Below are positions 1 through 7,553 of a stretch of DNA of 64,000 bases, one piece after another. Position numbers and translations under genes: made by a program. Source of the stretch: Aggregatibacter kilianii (GTDB lineage Bacteria; Pseudomonadota; Gammaproteobacteria; Enterobacterales; Pasteurellaceae); the NCBI RefSeq assembly GCF_003130255.1, contig NZ_NRCN01000001.1:2010822-2074821 (forward strand). Reading direction: 5' to 3'. The first letter of the stretch is position 1. The number at the start of each line of letters is the position of its first letter. Below the pieces are notes generated by a model. The model was not told the DNA's origin. It worked only from the letters and a program-made list of their open reading frames with translations, and did not search any database.

Positions 1-2
1 TG

Positions 3-2555
3 AGCGCGACCAAAGAAGCCGCCGCCGAAATCGAAAAACAATACGAATCCATGCCGCTGACTATCGGTCGCGCCGGCGCGCATTTTGGCAACGCGTGGAC
101 GGAATACCTTAACAAAACCGACAACGCTATCTCTTTAACCGCAACAGTAGCGGCCGCAATTAGTGGGCTTGCTAATAATCTAGATTTATTTGGCAATGTT
201 GCACTTGTGGTTGCCGCAGTGGCCGCGTCCCGCTTTGTCGCCGGCATGGTACAAAGTGCGGCAGCTATGGCGCGCAATGCCGCGGTGACAGCGGCATCCA
301 ACAATACACTGGTTGCGCGTGCCGCTATTGAGGTTAAAGCCGCCCAGGCATCAGTGGCGATGGCCGCGTCAACCGATAGAGCAACACTAGCCACGGAACG
401 CCTGACGCTGGCTAATCGCAATCTCGCAGTAGCCATGCGCGCCGCTACGTTTAGCGGACTGGGACAAAGTTTACTCGCGCTTGCAGGTGGCCCTATTGGT
501 CTGGCTATTACCGCTATTTTTGGCCTTTATGCGGCGTATGAATACATCAAGGGTAAAGAGGCTGAACTTGATGCGCAATACCAACAAACCACAAACGCCG
601 TCCAATCCAACATCGACAAAACAAATGCGCTAATTGACGCCCGCACAAAACTGGGAGAGCTTGGCGGATTTAGTGAGCGTTTGACGCAGGTTGACATAAA
701 CAATAAAACCCTAGATGAAGCCAAGGCGAAACTTGACGAACTAATCCAAGTCCGCAATCAGTTACAAGAGCAAATGTTGACCGACAGTGTCGGCGGATTT
801 TTGAATTTAGAAAAATTTGAAGAAGCAAATAAGCGAATCCAAGAGCTTGAAGCGCATATCCGGGAGTTACAAGGTAGCACGGACATCTTAGCCAACACCA
901 ACCAAGCACAGCTTACTGCCGCCTTTAACGCGGCAATTGAAGCAGGTGGCGAACTTGCCGAGAAACTCAAAGCCCTGGGCGACCCAACAGCGCCGGAAGC
1001 AATGAAGCTATTAGAGGACGTCATCAAAAAGAATGAGGGCGCGCTTGTTGAGATGCAGGGTGAACTCAAAAATCTGGAGACTAAATTAAAAAGCGAGTTT
1101 GCCGACGCTACGCTGACCGCCGCGCAAAAAATGGAGCAATTTAGAGATCGTGTGATTGCCGCCGCCAAAGGTGCAGGAAGCAGTGGGGCATTTTTGCAAC
1201 CGTTAATCGACCGGCTCAATAATGTAATTGAATTGCAAAATCAGGTGGCCGCCGCCAAGCAATCAAAAGAAAACGAGAAAAAGCTGGATGCCCTACGCAC
1301 ACAAGCGGAAAAATCCAAGCTGAATGCCCGCGGCCAACGTGATTACGACATCAAACACCACAATTGGGACAGCGAAGAACAACGCAATCAAGCGTTGGCC
1401 TACTCTGCTCAAATCGAAGCAGGCGAAAAAACCAAGAAATCCGCCCGGTCATCAAAAACCAAATACGATGCGACGGACAAAAACCTTGCGCTTAACGTGC
1501 AGTATTTGCGCCTTACAGGTCAAGAGGTTAAGGCTAACTTAACCGACATCGAAGGGCGTTACAGCAAACTTTTAGCCGAGTTTACCAAGCACTCCAATGT
1601 GGACGGGATTAATTTGATTAAAAAAATCTTGCCGTTGGAACAAGCCAAGGCGCAGGTGGACGGCGTGCAAAACGAGATTAATCGCTTGTATCAAAATCAA
1701 AGCACCCAAGAGCAACGCATACAAGCGCAGGTGCAAGTTGGCTTAATTAGCCACCTTGAGGGGCAACAACAATTGAAGGCCCTATACACCGAAACTGTGG
1801 CCGAACTTGAAAAACAAATCCCGGTGTTGGAAAAGCTCGCCCAAATGCCGGGCGCGCAAGGTGAAGCGGCGAAAAACTCTCTAGAGGGGATGAAAATCAA
1901 GATTGCCGAGCTTAAAAACGCGGGTAACGAACTTGAAAAGACCTTTAAAGAGGGTTTAACCGAAGGGTTACAAAGCTCAATCGTGGGCTTGGCAAAAGGC
2001 ACAATGACACTGCGTGAAGCGGTGCTGAATCTCACTAACACGATTTTAGATGCAATGATTCGGATTGCGGCACAACAACTTGTCACGCAAGTCACAAGTT
2101 CTGCCGGGAGTTGGTGGAGTGCTATCGCTAGCGCGTTTTCCGGTGCGGGCGGTCACGCCACCGGCGGGCCAATTCGTGGACCAGGCACAAGCACATCCGA
2201 TTCCATTCCCGCTCGCCTTTCGGACGGCGAATGGGTGATTCAGGCGTCGGCTGTATCGCACTACGGTCACGCGTTTATGGACGCTATCAACAATAAGCGC
2301 CTGCGCAAACTCGCCACCGGCGGCCCGGTATCTGTCCCGCCTGTGCCAAGCTACAGTGAGCCCGGATTAAGTGATTCTTTGCGCGACGGTCGCACAGGCG
2401 CGCAGGTGGTAGCATCACCGGTCAACATCCAACAGACACTCGCCGTTGACAGCGCGGAGTTGTTTACCGCGGGGCTCAAGACCAATGCAGGCGTTAAGGC
2501 AGTAATCACCATGCTCCGCGCCAACAAGCAAACCGTAAAAGATATTTTAAATTAA
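3..2555 (+). CDS. Phage tail tape measure protein (5' partial)
   Basis: The frame is open from base 3, so the gene starts left of the window; about 850 C-terminal residues are visible. Tape measure proteins set tail length and pass into the host envelope during DNA entry. The visible part has alanine-rich hydrophobic stretches, including GGPIGLAITAIFGLYAAYEY about 160 residues in. A long charged, coiled-coil-like region follows. The C-terminus is glycine-rich (GGHATGGPIRGPGTSTSDSI followed by a LSDGEWVI motif), which is characteristic of lambda-type tape measure proteins. An AAGGAG site at its stop codon serves the next gene. Identification is by length, composition and C-terminal motif; the exact relative is unknown. 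Confidence 0.9.
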   Translation, partial: SATKEAAAEIEKQYESMPLTIGRAGAHFGNAWTEYLNKTDNAISLTATVAAAISGLANNLDLFGNVALVVAAVAASRFVAGMVQSAAAMARNAAVTAASNNTLVARAAIEVKAAQASVAMAASTDRATLATERLTLANRNLAVAMRAATFSGLGQSLLALAGGPIGLAITAIFGLYAAYEYIKGKEAELDAQYQQTTNAVQSNIDKTNALIDARTKLGELGGFSERLTQVDINNKTLDEAKAKLDELIQVRNQLQEQMLTDSVGGFLNLEKFEEANKRIQELEAHIRELQGSTDILANTNQAQLTAAFNAAIEAGGELAEKLKALGDPTAPEAMKLLEDVIKKNEGALVEMQGELKNLETKLKSEFADATLTAAQKMEQFRDRVIAAAKGAGSSGAFLQPLIDRLNNVIELQNQVAAAKQSKENEKKLDALRTQAEKSKLNARGQRDYDIKHHNWDSEEQRNQALAYSAQIEAGEKTKKSARSSKTKYDATDKNLALNVQYLRLTGQEVKANLTDIEGRYSKLLAEFTKHSNVDGINLIKKILPLEQAKAQVDGVQNEINRLYQNQSTQEQRIQAQVQVGLISHLEGQQQLKALYTETVAELEKQIPVLEKLAQMPGAQGEAAKNSLEGMKIKIAELKNAGNELEKTFKEGLTEGLQSSIVGLAKGTMTLREAVLNLTNTILDAMIRIAAQQLVTQVTSSAGSWWSAIASAFSGAGGHATGGPIRGPGTSTSDSIPARLSDGEWVIQASAVSHYGHAFMDAINNKRLRKLATGGPVSVPPVPSYSEPGLSDSLRDGRTGAQVVASPVNIQQTLAVDSAELFTAGLKTNAGVKAVITMLRANKQTVKDILN

Positions 2556-2566
2556 GGAGTTACGAT

Positions 2567-3565
2567 ATGTCATACAAAACTGGCATCGCGCAAAACGAGC
2601 GCGATTTGCTTGACATACTCAATAAGTTTTTAACCACCGACCCGACGTTGGTTGCTAACGGGCAGGCGTGGACGGTGTTGTTGGACAAAACCGTTGCAAA
2701 AACAGCAACGGAAGTGGAAAAACGCAAAATTATGTGGAAATCCACCGGAACCGGAGTTGAGCAAGATATTTATGTGATGTGTGAGTCTGTCAACAGTATC
2801 TCGCAAGACATTTACAATCTCAACTTTTTTGGCGGTACATTTTTTAACAGCGAATTAGTCAAGGGCGATAACGTACAAGCAGGGATTATCAATATCTCGC
2901 CGGGAGTGGTGTTATTTGCTGACGCTCGCCCGATTGACTATTACATGGTCGCCGATGGACGTTGCTTTAAGGTGGTGACACGTATCTCTAATGTGTGCTC
3001 AAGTACCTATTGTGGCTTTATTCTGCCAACCGTACCGCCGACAGAATATCCCTATCCGCTTTGCATTGCGGGGAGCGCACCAATTCGAACGCCAAAATCA
3101 AGAAATGATAGCCCGATATTTTTGCGTTACTCAAACACTGAATTTTATAACTCATCCATTGTAGATCCGTTAAGCGGCAATTGTTGGTTGTTCGCACCAG
3201 ACCAAAGCTGGCGAGATTTTAGCGGAAGCGATTATCAAACATATTCCAACGATTCAAGCGAGCAATCGCTTTATCCGTGTGCGATTTCACAAAAACACAA
3301 TGATAAAAATTGGTACATCATGAAAACGTTAAGTGCTTCCCCGGGCGGAAGTTATCCGCTCATCCCGGTTGAGTTTATTAGCTTTAAAAAATCATCGCAG
3401 GGTGAAAACCGATGGGGTGCGTATGATGGTGTTTATTGGATTCCGGGTGTACAACGTGCAGTGGGCGACGAGGTGACATTGCCAAATGGCAACAAAGGCG
3501 TGGTGTGTAACGGCGCGTTTCGCACCACAACAACCGATTATTTTGTTTTAGAGCTGGGAGCATGA
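2567..3565 (+). CDS. Phage tail-tip-region protein, unknown function
   Basis: A 332-residue protein just after the tape measure gene, with an AAGGAG ribosome site overlapping the upstream stop. I do not recognise a catalytic domain. Its N-terminus (MSYKTGIAQNERDLLDILNK) resembles that of the next gene (MAYQTG...ELLKKLAEF), so the two look like diverged paralogs. It is rich in aromatic residues, asparagine and cysteine, as in structural virion proteins. Position between tape measure and distal tail protein suggests a tail-tip or accessory structural role. That role is inferred from gene order only. Confidence 0.75.
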   Translation: MSYKTGIAQNERDLLDILNKFLTTDPTLVANGQAWTVLLDKTVAKTATEVEKRKIMWKSTGTGVEQDIYVMCESVNSISQDIYNLNFFGGTFFNSELVKGDNVQAGIINISPGVVLFADARPIDYYMVADGRCFKVVTRISNVCSSTYCGFILPTVPPTEYPYPLCIAGSAPIRTPKSRNDSPIFLRYSNTEFYNSSIVDPLSGNCWLFAPDQSWRDFSGSDYQTYSNDSSEQSLYPCAISQKHNDKNWYIMKTLSASPGGSYPLIPVEFISFKKSSQGENRWGAYDGVYWIPGVQRAVGDEVTLPNGNKGVVCNGAFRTTTTDYFVLELGA

Positions 3566-3566
3566 T

Positions 3567-4523
3567 ATGGCATATCAAACAGGCACAGTGACTAACGTCA
3601 CCGAATTACTTAAAAAACTCGCAGAATTTGCCGTCACACAAAACTGGACGATTAACAAAAATGAAAACAATGTGTTGTATTTAAGCAATTCTGACGGGTA
3701 TTGGGCGCTTGAGTTTAAAAATAAGATGCTTTTTGTGATCGCTTGCACTGGTGTTGATAAAAATCGGGATTGTTTTAATCAGCCTGGGGCGTCATGTAAT
3801 AACTCATACTCTAAAGTAAAAACGCAGACGTCTCATTTAGATGCCAACAAGTTTGTTAGTTATGACTTTTTCGGCACGGCACAATATTTGCATGTTTGCG
3901 TGCAATACCAAGCCGAGAGGTTCCGCCATTTTGGCTTTGGGACGCTTAACAAAGAGGGGCAATATACCGGCGGGCAATATGCGTTTGGAACGACTTTTTA
4001 CGAATCCGGTTATAACCGCGAAACCCTTGGCTCAAGTAATACAACGCTTGGCATGGCGGAAGGTAATAACGCATACGGTCCGGTCGTGCGTGCGGATAAT
4101 CTTGCAGGAGATACTCGCACGCCGTGGTATTTCCAAGCGGACGGTCGTTATCAATATAACAATCTGGATAAAGCGGAATTCGGGTGTTATATGCTGACTA
4201 ACGGCTCAATATTTAATTATAAACACCATCCGGATAGTATGCTGCTCACGCAGAGCCAAAGCAAATTCGGGCAGTTGGTACTACCCGTTGCTAATGCCCC
4301 GATTGCGCATTGTATTGATAATTTATTACGCCGTCTTGGTACCATCCCCGACCGTTTTGAGTGTCGATTGGTTGGCATTATCCCACGTCAAAAGCTCCAA
4401 ATTAACGGGGATACATGGTTATTTGTGCCAGGTGCTCAATATCAAGCGGGTAATCCAAGCCGTGCGCCGACTGATAATGACAACTCCGGCGAATACGGCG
4501 TGGCATATCGCATTATAGAGTAA
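3567..4523 (+). CDS. Phage tail-tip-region protein, paralog of the preceding gene
   Basis: A 318-residue protein whose ATG begins one base after the previous stop, so translation is probably coupled. The N-terminal pattern M-x-Y-x-TG...LL..L..F matches the 332-residue neighbour, while the rest has diverged. The C-terminal half has a GTIPDRFECRLVGIIPRQKL-type stretch before a TWLFVPGAQY motif; the neighbour has a comparable CWLFAPDQSW stretch. No enzyme motif is visible. I infer a structural tail protein, perhaps a host-contact or decoration subunit, duplicated in this phage lineage. Confidence 0.75.
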   Translation: MAYQTGTVTNVTELLKKLAEFAVTQNWTINKNENNVLYLSNSDGYWALEFKNKMLFVIACTGVDKNRDCFNQPGASCNNSYSKVKTQTSHLDANKFVSYDFFGTAQYLHVCVQYQAERFRHFGFGTLNKEGQYTGGQYAFGTTFYESGYNRETLGSSNTTLGMAEGNNAYGPVVRADNLAGDTRTPWYFQADGRYQYNNLDKAEFGCYMLTNGSIFNYKHHPDSMLLTQSQSKFGQLVLPVANAPIAHCIDNLLRRLGTIPDRFECRLVGIIPRQKLQINGDTWLFVPGAQYQAGNPSRAPTDNDNSGEYGVAYRIIE

Positions 4524-4526
4524 ATC

Positions 4527-6215
4527 ATGGCAAAGATTAACGGCTATTTAATTACCCGCGGTGCAGGTGCACGCATTAAAGATACGGGATATCTTGACGG
4601 GTTGACTGCGTACCGAGGGGCTAATTCAAGGCTCGTCAATCAGCGGTTGGTTATTAGCGGGCAGATTCACGTGCGCAATATCAAAAATCAGACGTTGGGT
4701 GCGCAGGCGTATGTTATCCCTAACTATTACTCTGATCTTTACAAGCGCATTATTGTTATCCCGCACACCGTCAATCTTGGCTCAATCTCCACTGACCAGA
4801 CTTTCCACGTGCGAGTCTGGAATGCCAACAAAAGTGCGGTAAAACTGTTATCTGTTTCCGTGGTTGGCGGTGAGGGCATAGAGCTTGTCGGCCCAACATC
4901 CGGCACATTTAACGCGCTCGCCCTTAAAAAGTGGACGGTTAAAGTCGGCATGCAGGGCGCGCCGGTGATTGATTGCGTCGTCACGTTTAACTTTTTAGGC
5001 AAAAGTCCTGTCACCTTACGCATTACCGGCTCGCGCTCAACCGACTGGTCGTTTATGCCAGATTGGTCAGAAGACGTGACCGAAAACCTGGAGTGGCTCA
5101 CGCGCGTGCATCAATCCGTGACCGCCGCCGAACAACGCATTGCGCGTCGTTTAAGCCCGCGCCGTACTTTTGAGTTTAAAGTGAGTTTTTGCGAGGTGGA
5201 GCGCCAACAATTTGAATCCGCGCTTTACGGCTACGGCTCGCGCGTGTGGTCACTGCCGATTTTTACCGACTGTGCAAGACTGTTACAGCCTGTGCAACAA
5301 GGCGCGGTGGATTTGCCTATTAACACGGTGGGCTATGATTTTGCCGTGGGTGGGCGTGCAATTATGATGACCGGAAGCAACAAGGAGATGGTTGAGGTCA
5401 CTGCGCTGGAGCCCAATAAAATCACGGTTAAGCGCCCTATTGTTGGCAATTACGATCAGTCCTTTACAGCCATTTATCCGTTGCGTTCTGCGGTGCTCAC
5501 AGATATGCCGCAGGTGCGCCGCTTAAGCGATAACGTGTCAACCGCACAAATCCGCTTGCAACTGCACGAGCATAATGCCTGGAGTGATGATGTGAGCCAT
5601 TTGCCGACGTATCGCAATCACCCGGTGTTGGAGCCGACCTCCGAATGGTCGGAAGACATCACCGCGCAATATGCGCGGCTGATTAAGACGCTGGATAACG
5701 AGACGGGCTTACCGTACTACTTAGATACGGCCAACAAGGCGATGCAAATCACCGCCCACCGCTTTGTGGCAAGCGGGCGGGAAGAACAACGCAAGCTCCG
5801 CAATCTGTTTTATCACTTACGCGGTCGTCAGCGTGCGATTTGGGTGGCGACCTCAAGCACGGATGTGACGCCCGTGGGCGATATTGTCGGCAAGACCTTA
5901 GATATTGCTTACATCAACTATACCGGCGCACTGCAAAAGCAAACAGGACGGCAAGACGTGCGCATTGAGTGCACCGGCGGGCGGATTTTTTATCGCCGTA
6001 TCCTGTCATCCGCAGTGATTAACTCTGCAACAGAGCGGCTCGCATTTGACGGTGACACTATCAATATCAAGCAAAGAGATATTCTCAAGATTTCATATTT
6101 AACGCTTTCCCGCTTGGAGAGTGACACAGTCAGCTGGGTGCATCATACCGACGCAGATGGCGCGGCAACGGTGACGGTGAGCTTCCGCGGGCTCCGCGAC
6201 GAGCTGGAGCCGTAA
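4527..6215 (+). CDS. Phage tail protein, distal-tail-like
   Basis: A 562-residue protein starting three bases after the previous stop. In gene order it occupies the place of the distal tail or hub-adjacent protein, between the tape-measure block and the L-like protein. Repeated WS(E)D(V/I)T motifs (DWSEDVTENLEWL near 182, EWSEDITAQYARL near 378) suggest two related domains, a pattern seen in tail proteins of this gene position. No signal peptide or membrane segment is visible. The function is assigned by context and internal repeats, so the precise label is tentative. Confidence 0.75.
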   Translation: MAKINGYLITRGAGARIKDTGYLDGLTAYRGANSRLVNQRLVISGQIHVRNIKNQTLGAQAYVIPNYYSDLYKRIIVIPHTVNLGSISTDQTFHVRVWNANKSAVKLLSVSVVGGEGIELVGPTSGTFNALALKKWTVKVGMQGAPVIDCVVTFNFLGKSPVTLRITGSRSTDWSFMPDWSEDVTENLEWLTRVHQSVTAAEQRIARRLSPRRTFEFKVSFCEVERQQFESALYGYGSRVWSLPIFTDCARLLQPVQQGAVDLPINTVGYDFAVGGRAIMMTGSNKEMVEVTALEPNKITVKRPIVGNYDQSFTAIYPLRSAVLTDMPQVRRLSDNVSTAQIRLQLHEHNAWSDDVSHLPTYRNHPVLEPTSEWSEDITAQYARLIKTLDNETGLPYYLDTANKAMQITAHRFVASGREEQRKLRNLFYHLRGRQRAIWVATSSTDVTPVGDIVGKTLDIAYINYTGALQKQTGRQDVRIECTGGRIFYRRILSSAVINSATERLAFDGDTINIKQRDILKISYLTLSRLESDTVSWVHHTDADGAATVTVSFRGLRDELEP

Positions 6216-6269
6216 AAACATCCACAAAAACGACCGCACTTTTAAAGAAGGTTTAAAGGATATTTAAAG

Positions 6270-7079
6270 ATGAGTTATTTAAGCAAAACACATTCCGTTG
6301 CCGAGGGTCGCCCAATTGACTTGTATCAATTTGTGCGCGGCGAAAACGAGAAAATCTGGCGCTTTTGTAATGCGGACAAGGATTTGGAGATTAACGGCGA
6401 AAAATGGTTGGCTTCCGCTATCAGTGATGTCCGTGACGGCGGAGGTGACGGCAATGTAACGCTTCGCATGCCAAGTAACAACCCCGTGGCGCGCCTGTAT
6501 CGAGGGCTTCCGCCGAGCCAAACTGTTAAGCTCACTATTATGCGCTTACATGAGGATGACAAAGAGATTCGCATTGTATGGATTGGCACGATTACGGAGG
6601 CAAGTCGACCGGATATACATACTACCAATCTTACCTCCGCGGCATTGTCCGACACCATGGATAGCGCAGGATTGCGTCTGACTTGGGGGCGTAACTGCCC
6701 TTATACACTGTATGACGTGGATTGCAAAGTTAAGCCCGGCAACTTTGTTTTGGCGGGGCTCACCATAAGCGCGATGGACGGTGTATCTATCACTGTTGAT
6801 TTACCGCAAAACTTGCCGCAGGGTTGGTTTAATGCAGGTTTCATCGAGTGGGTGGACGACGGTGTGCGCGAGGTGCGTGCAGTGACCGTTCATCAAAATA
6901 ATAAGCTCACGCTCATGGGCGGCACACAAAAGCTGTCTATCGGTACAATCATTAAGGTGTATCCGGGTTGTGATGGGCGCGCGCAAACCTGTCTTAATAA
7001 ATTTAAAAATATGCTTAATTTTGGCGGCGTGCCACATATGCCGACCAAATCGCCGTATGACGGCTCACGGGTATTTTAG
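6270..7079 (+). CDS. Phage minor tail protein, lambda L-like (DUF2163/BR0599 type)
   Basis: A 269-residue protein. The N-terminal half resembles DUF2163 and the C-terminus the BR0599-type ending (YPGCDGRAQTC, then FGGVPHMP). Four C-terminal cysteines are spaced C143-x8-C152 and C234-x6-C241. From memory, lambda gpL uses the same spacings to bind an iron-sulphur cluster in the tail tip, so an Fe-S cluster is inferred here. Its position before the J-like gene also matches lambda L. A USS (6233-6241) sits in the 54-bp gap upstream. Confidence 0.85.
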   Translation: MSYLSKTHSVAEGRPIDLYQFVRGENEKIWRFCNADKDLEINGEKWLASAISDVRDGGGDGNVTLRMPSNNPVARLYRGLPPSQTVKLTIMRLHEDDKEIRIVWIGTITEASRPDIHTTNLTSAALSDTMDSAGLRLTWGRNCPYTLYDVDCKVKPGNFVLAGLTISAMDGVSITVDLPQNLPQGWFNAGFIEWVDDGVREVRAVTVHQNNKLTLMGGTQKLSIGTIIKVYPGCDGRAQTCLNKFKNMLNFGGVPHMPTKSPYDGSRVF

Positions 7080-7091
7080 GGGGTATTAATC

Positions 7092-7343
7092 ATGTATGAG
7101 TCAATTGCATGGGCAATCGTCAAAATCGTCGCTTGGGCGGTTGCCAGTTATTACATTAATCAAGCGCTTAACAATAGACGAGGCAATAATAACGGGCCAG
7201 AAGCGGTGAGTGCGAAAGACTGGAATTTTCCGCAAATTGACGAGGGCACGCCGCAGTGCGTGTTTTTTGGCGATTGTTGGACTGAGGACTGGCAAGTGTT
7301 GGCGTATGGTAACTACCGCACTACCGAGATTAAAAAAGGATAA
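7092..7343 (+). CDS. Small phage tail-tip protein with N-terminal membrane-like helix
   Basis: An 83-residue protein. Residues 1-27 form a hydrophobic helix (AIVKIVAWAVASYYI). The remainder (KDWNFPQIDEGTPQCVFFGD...WQVLAYGNYRTTEIKK) resembles a short domain found at this place in many siphophage tail modules. It ends in EIKKG, while the J-like protein begins MGGKRKGGEVTVGYRYYW. The two together read like one continuous tail-tip chain split by a small gene. I infer a component that works with the J-like hub. Confidence 0.75.
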   Translation: MYESIAWAIVKIVAWAVASYYINQALNNRRGNNNGPEAVSAKDWNFPQIDEGTPQCVFFGDCWTEDWQVLAYGNYRTTEIKKG

Positions 7344-7346
7344 GTT

Positions 7347-7553
7347 ATGGATAGCATTACTATCACAATGCAAGATATGCGCCGGGTAGATTTCTGCACC
7401 TCCGGTGTGGAGGCGTTTTTTGTGCGCGAGGGCTTGGACTATGCCGATTTTTTAGCACACGGGATTGATTCTCAGGTGCTTTTAAACACGGGCAGTGTGT
7501 TTGCCCGCAAATGTATTAATGCCGCCATTGCGGCGCGTCAGGGGGATAAATAA
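7347..7553 (+). CDS. Small conserved phage tail-module protein
   Basis: A 68-residue protein starting three bases after the previous stop; its own stop overlaps the next ATG by one base (TAATG), implying translational coupling. The sequence MQDMRRVDFCTSGVEAFFVR, then GLDYADFLAHGIDSQVLLNTG, looks like a short protein seen between the two tail-tip genes of other siphophages. It has no predicted membrane segment or enzyme motif. The exact role is unknown. Confidence 0.75.
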   Translation: MDSITITMQDMRRVDFCTSGVEAFFVREGLDYADFLAHGIDSQVLLNTGSVFARKCINAAIAARQGDK

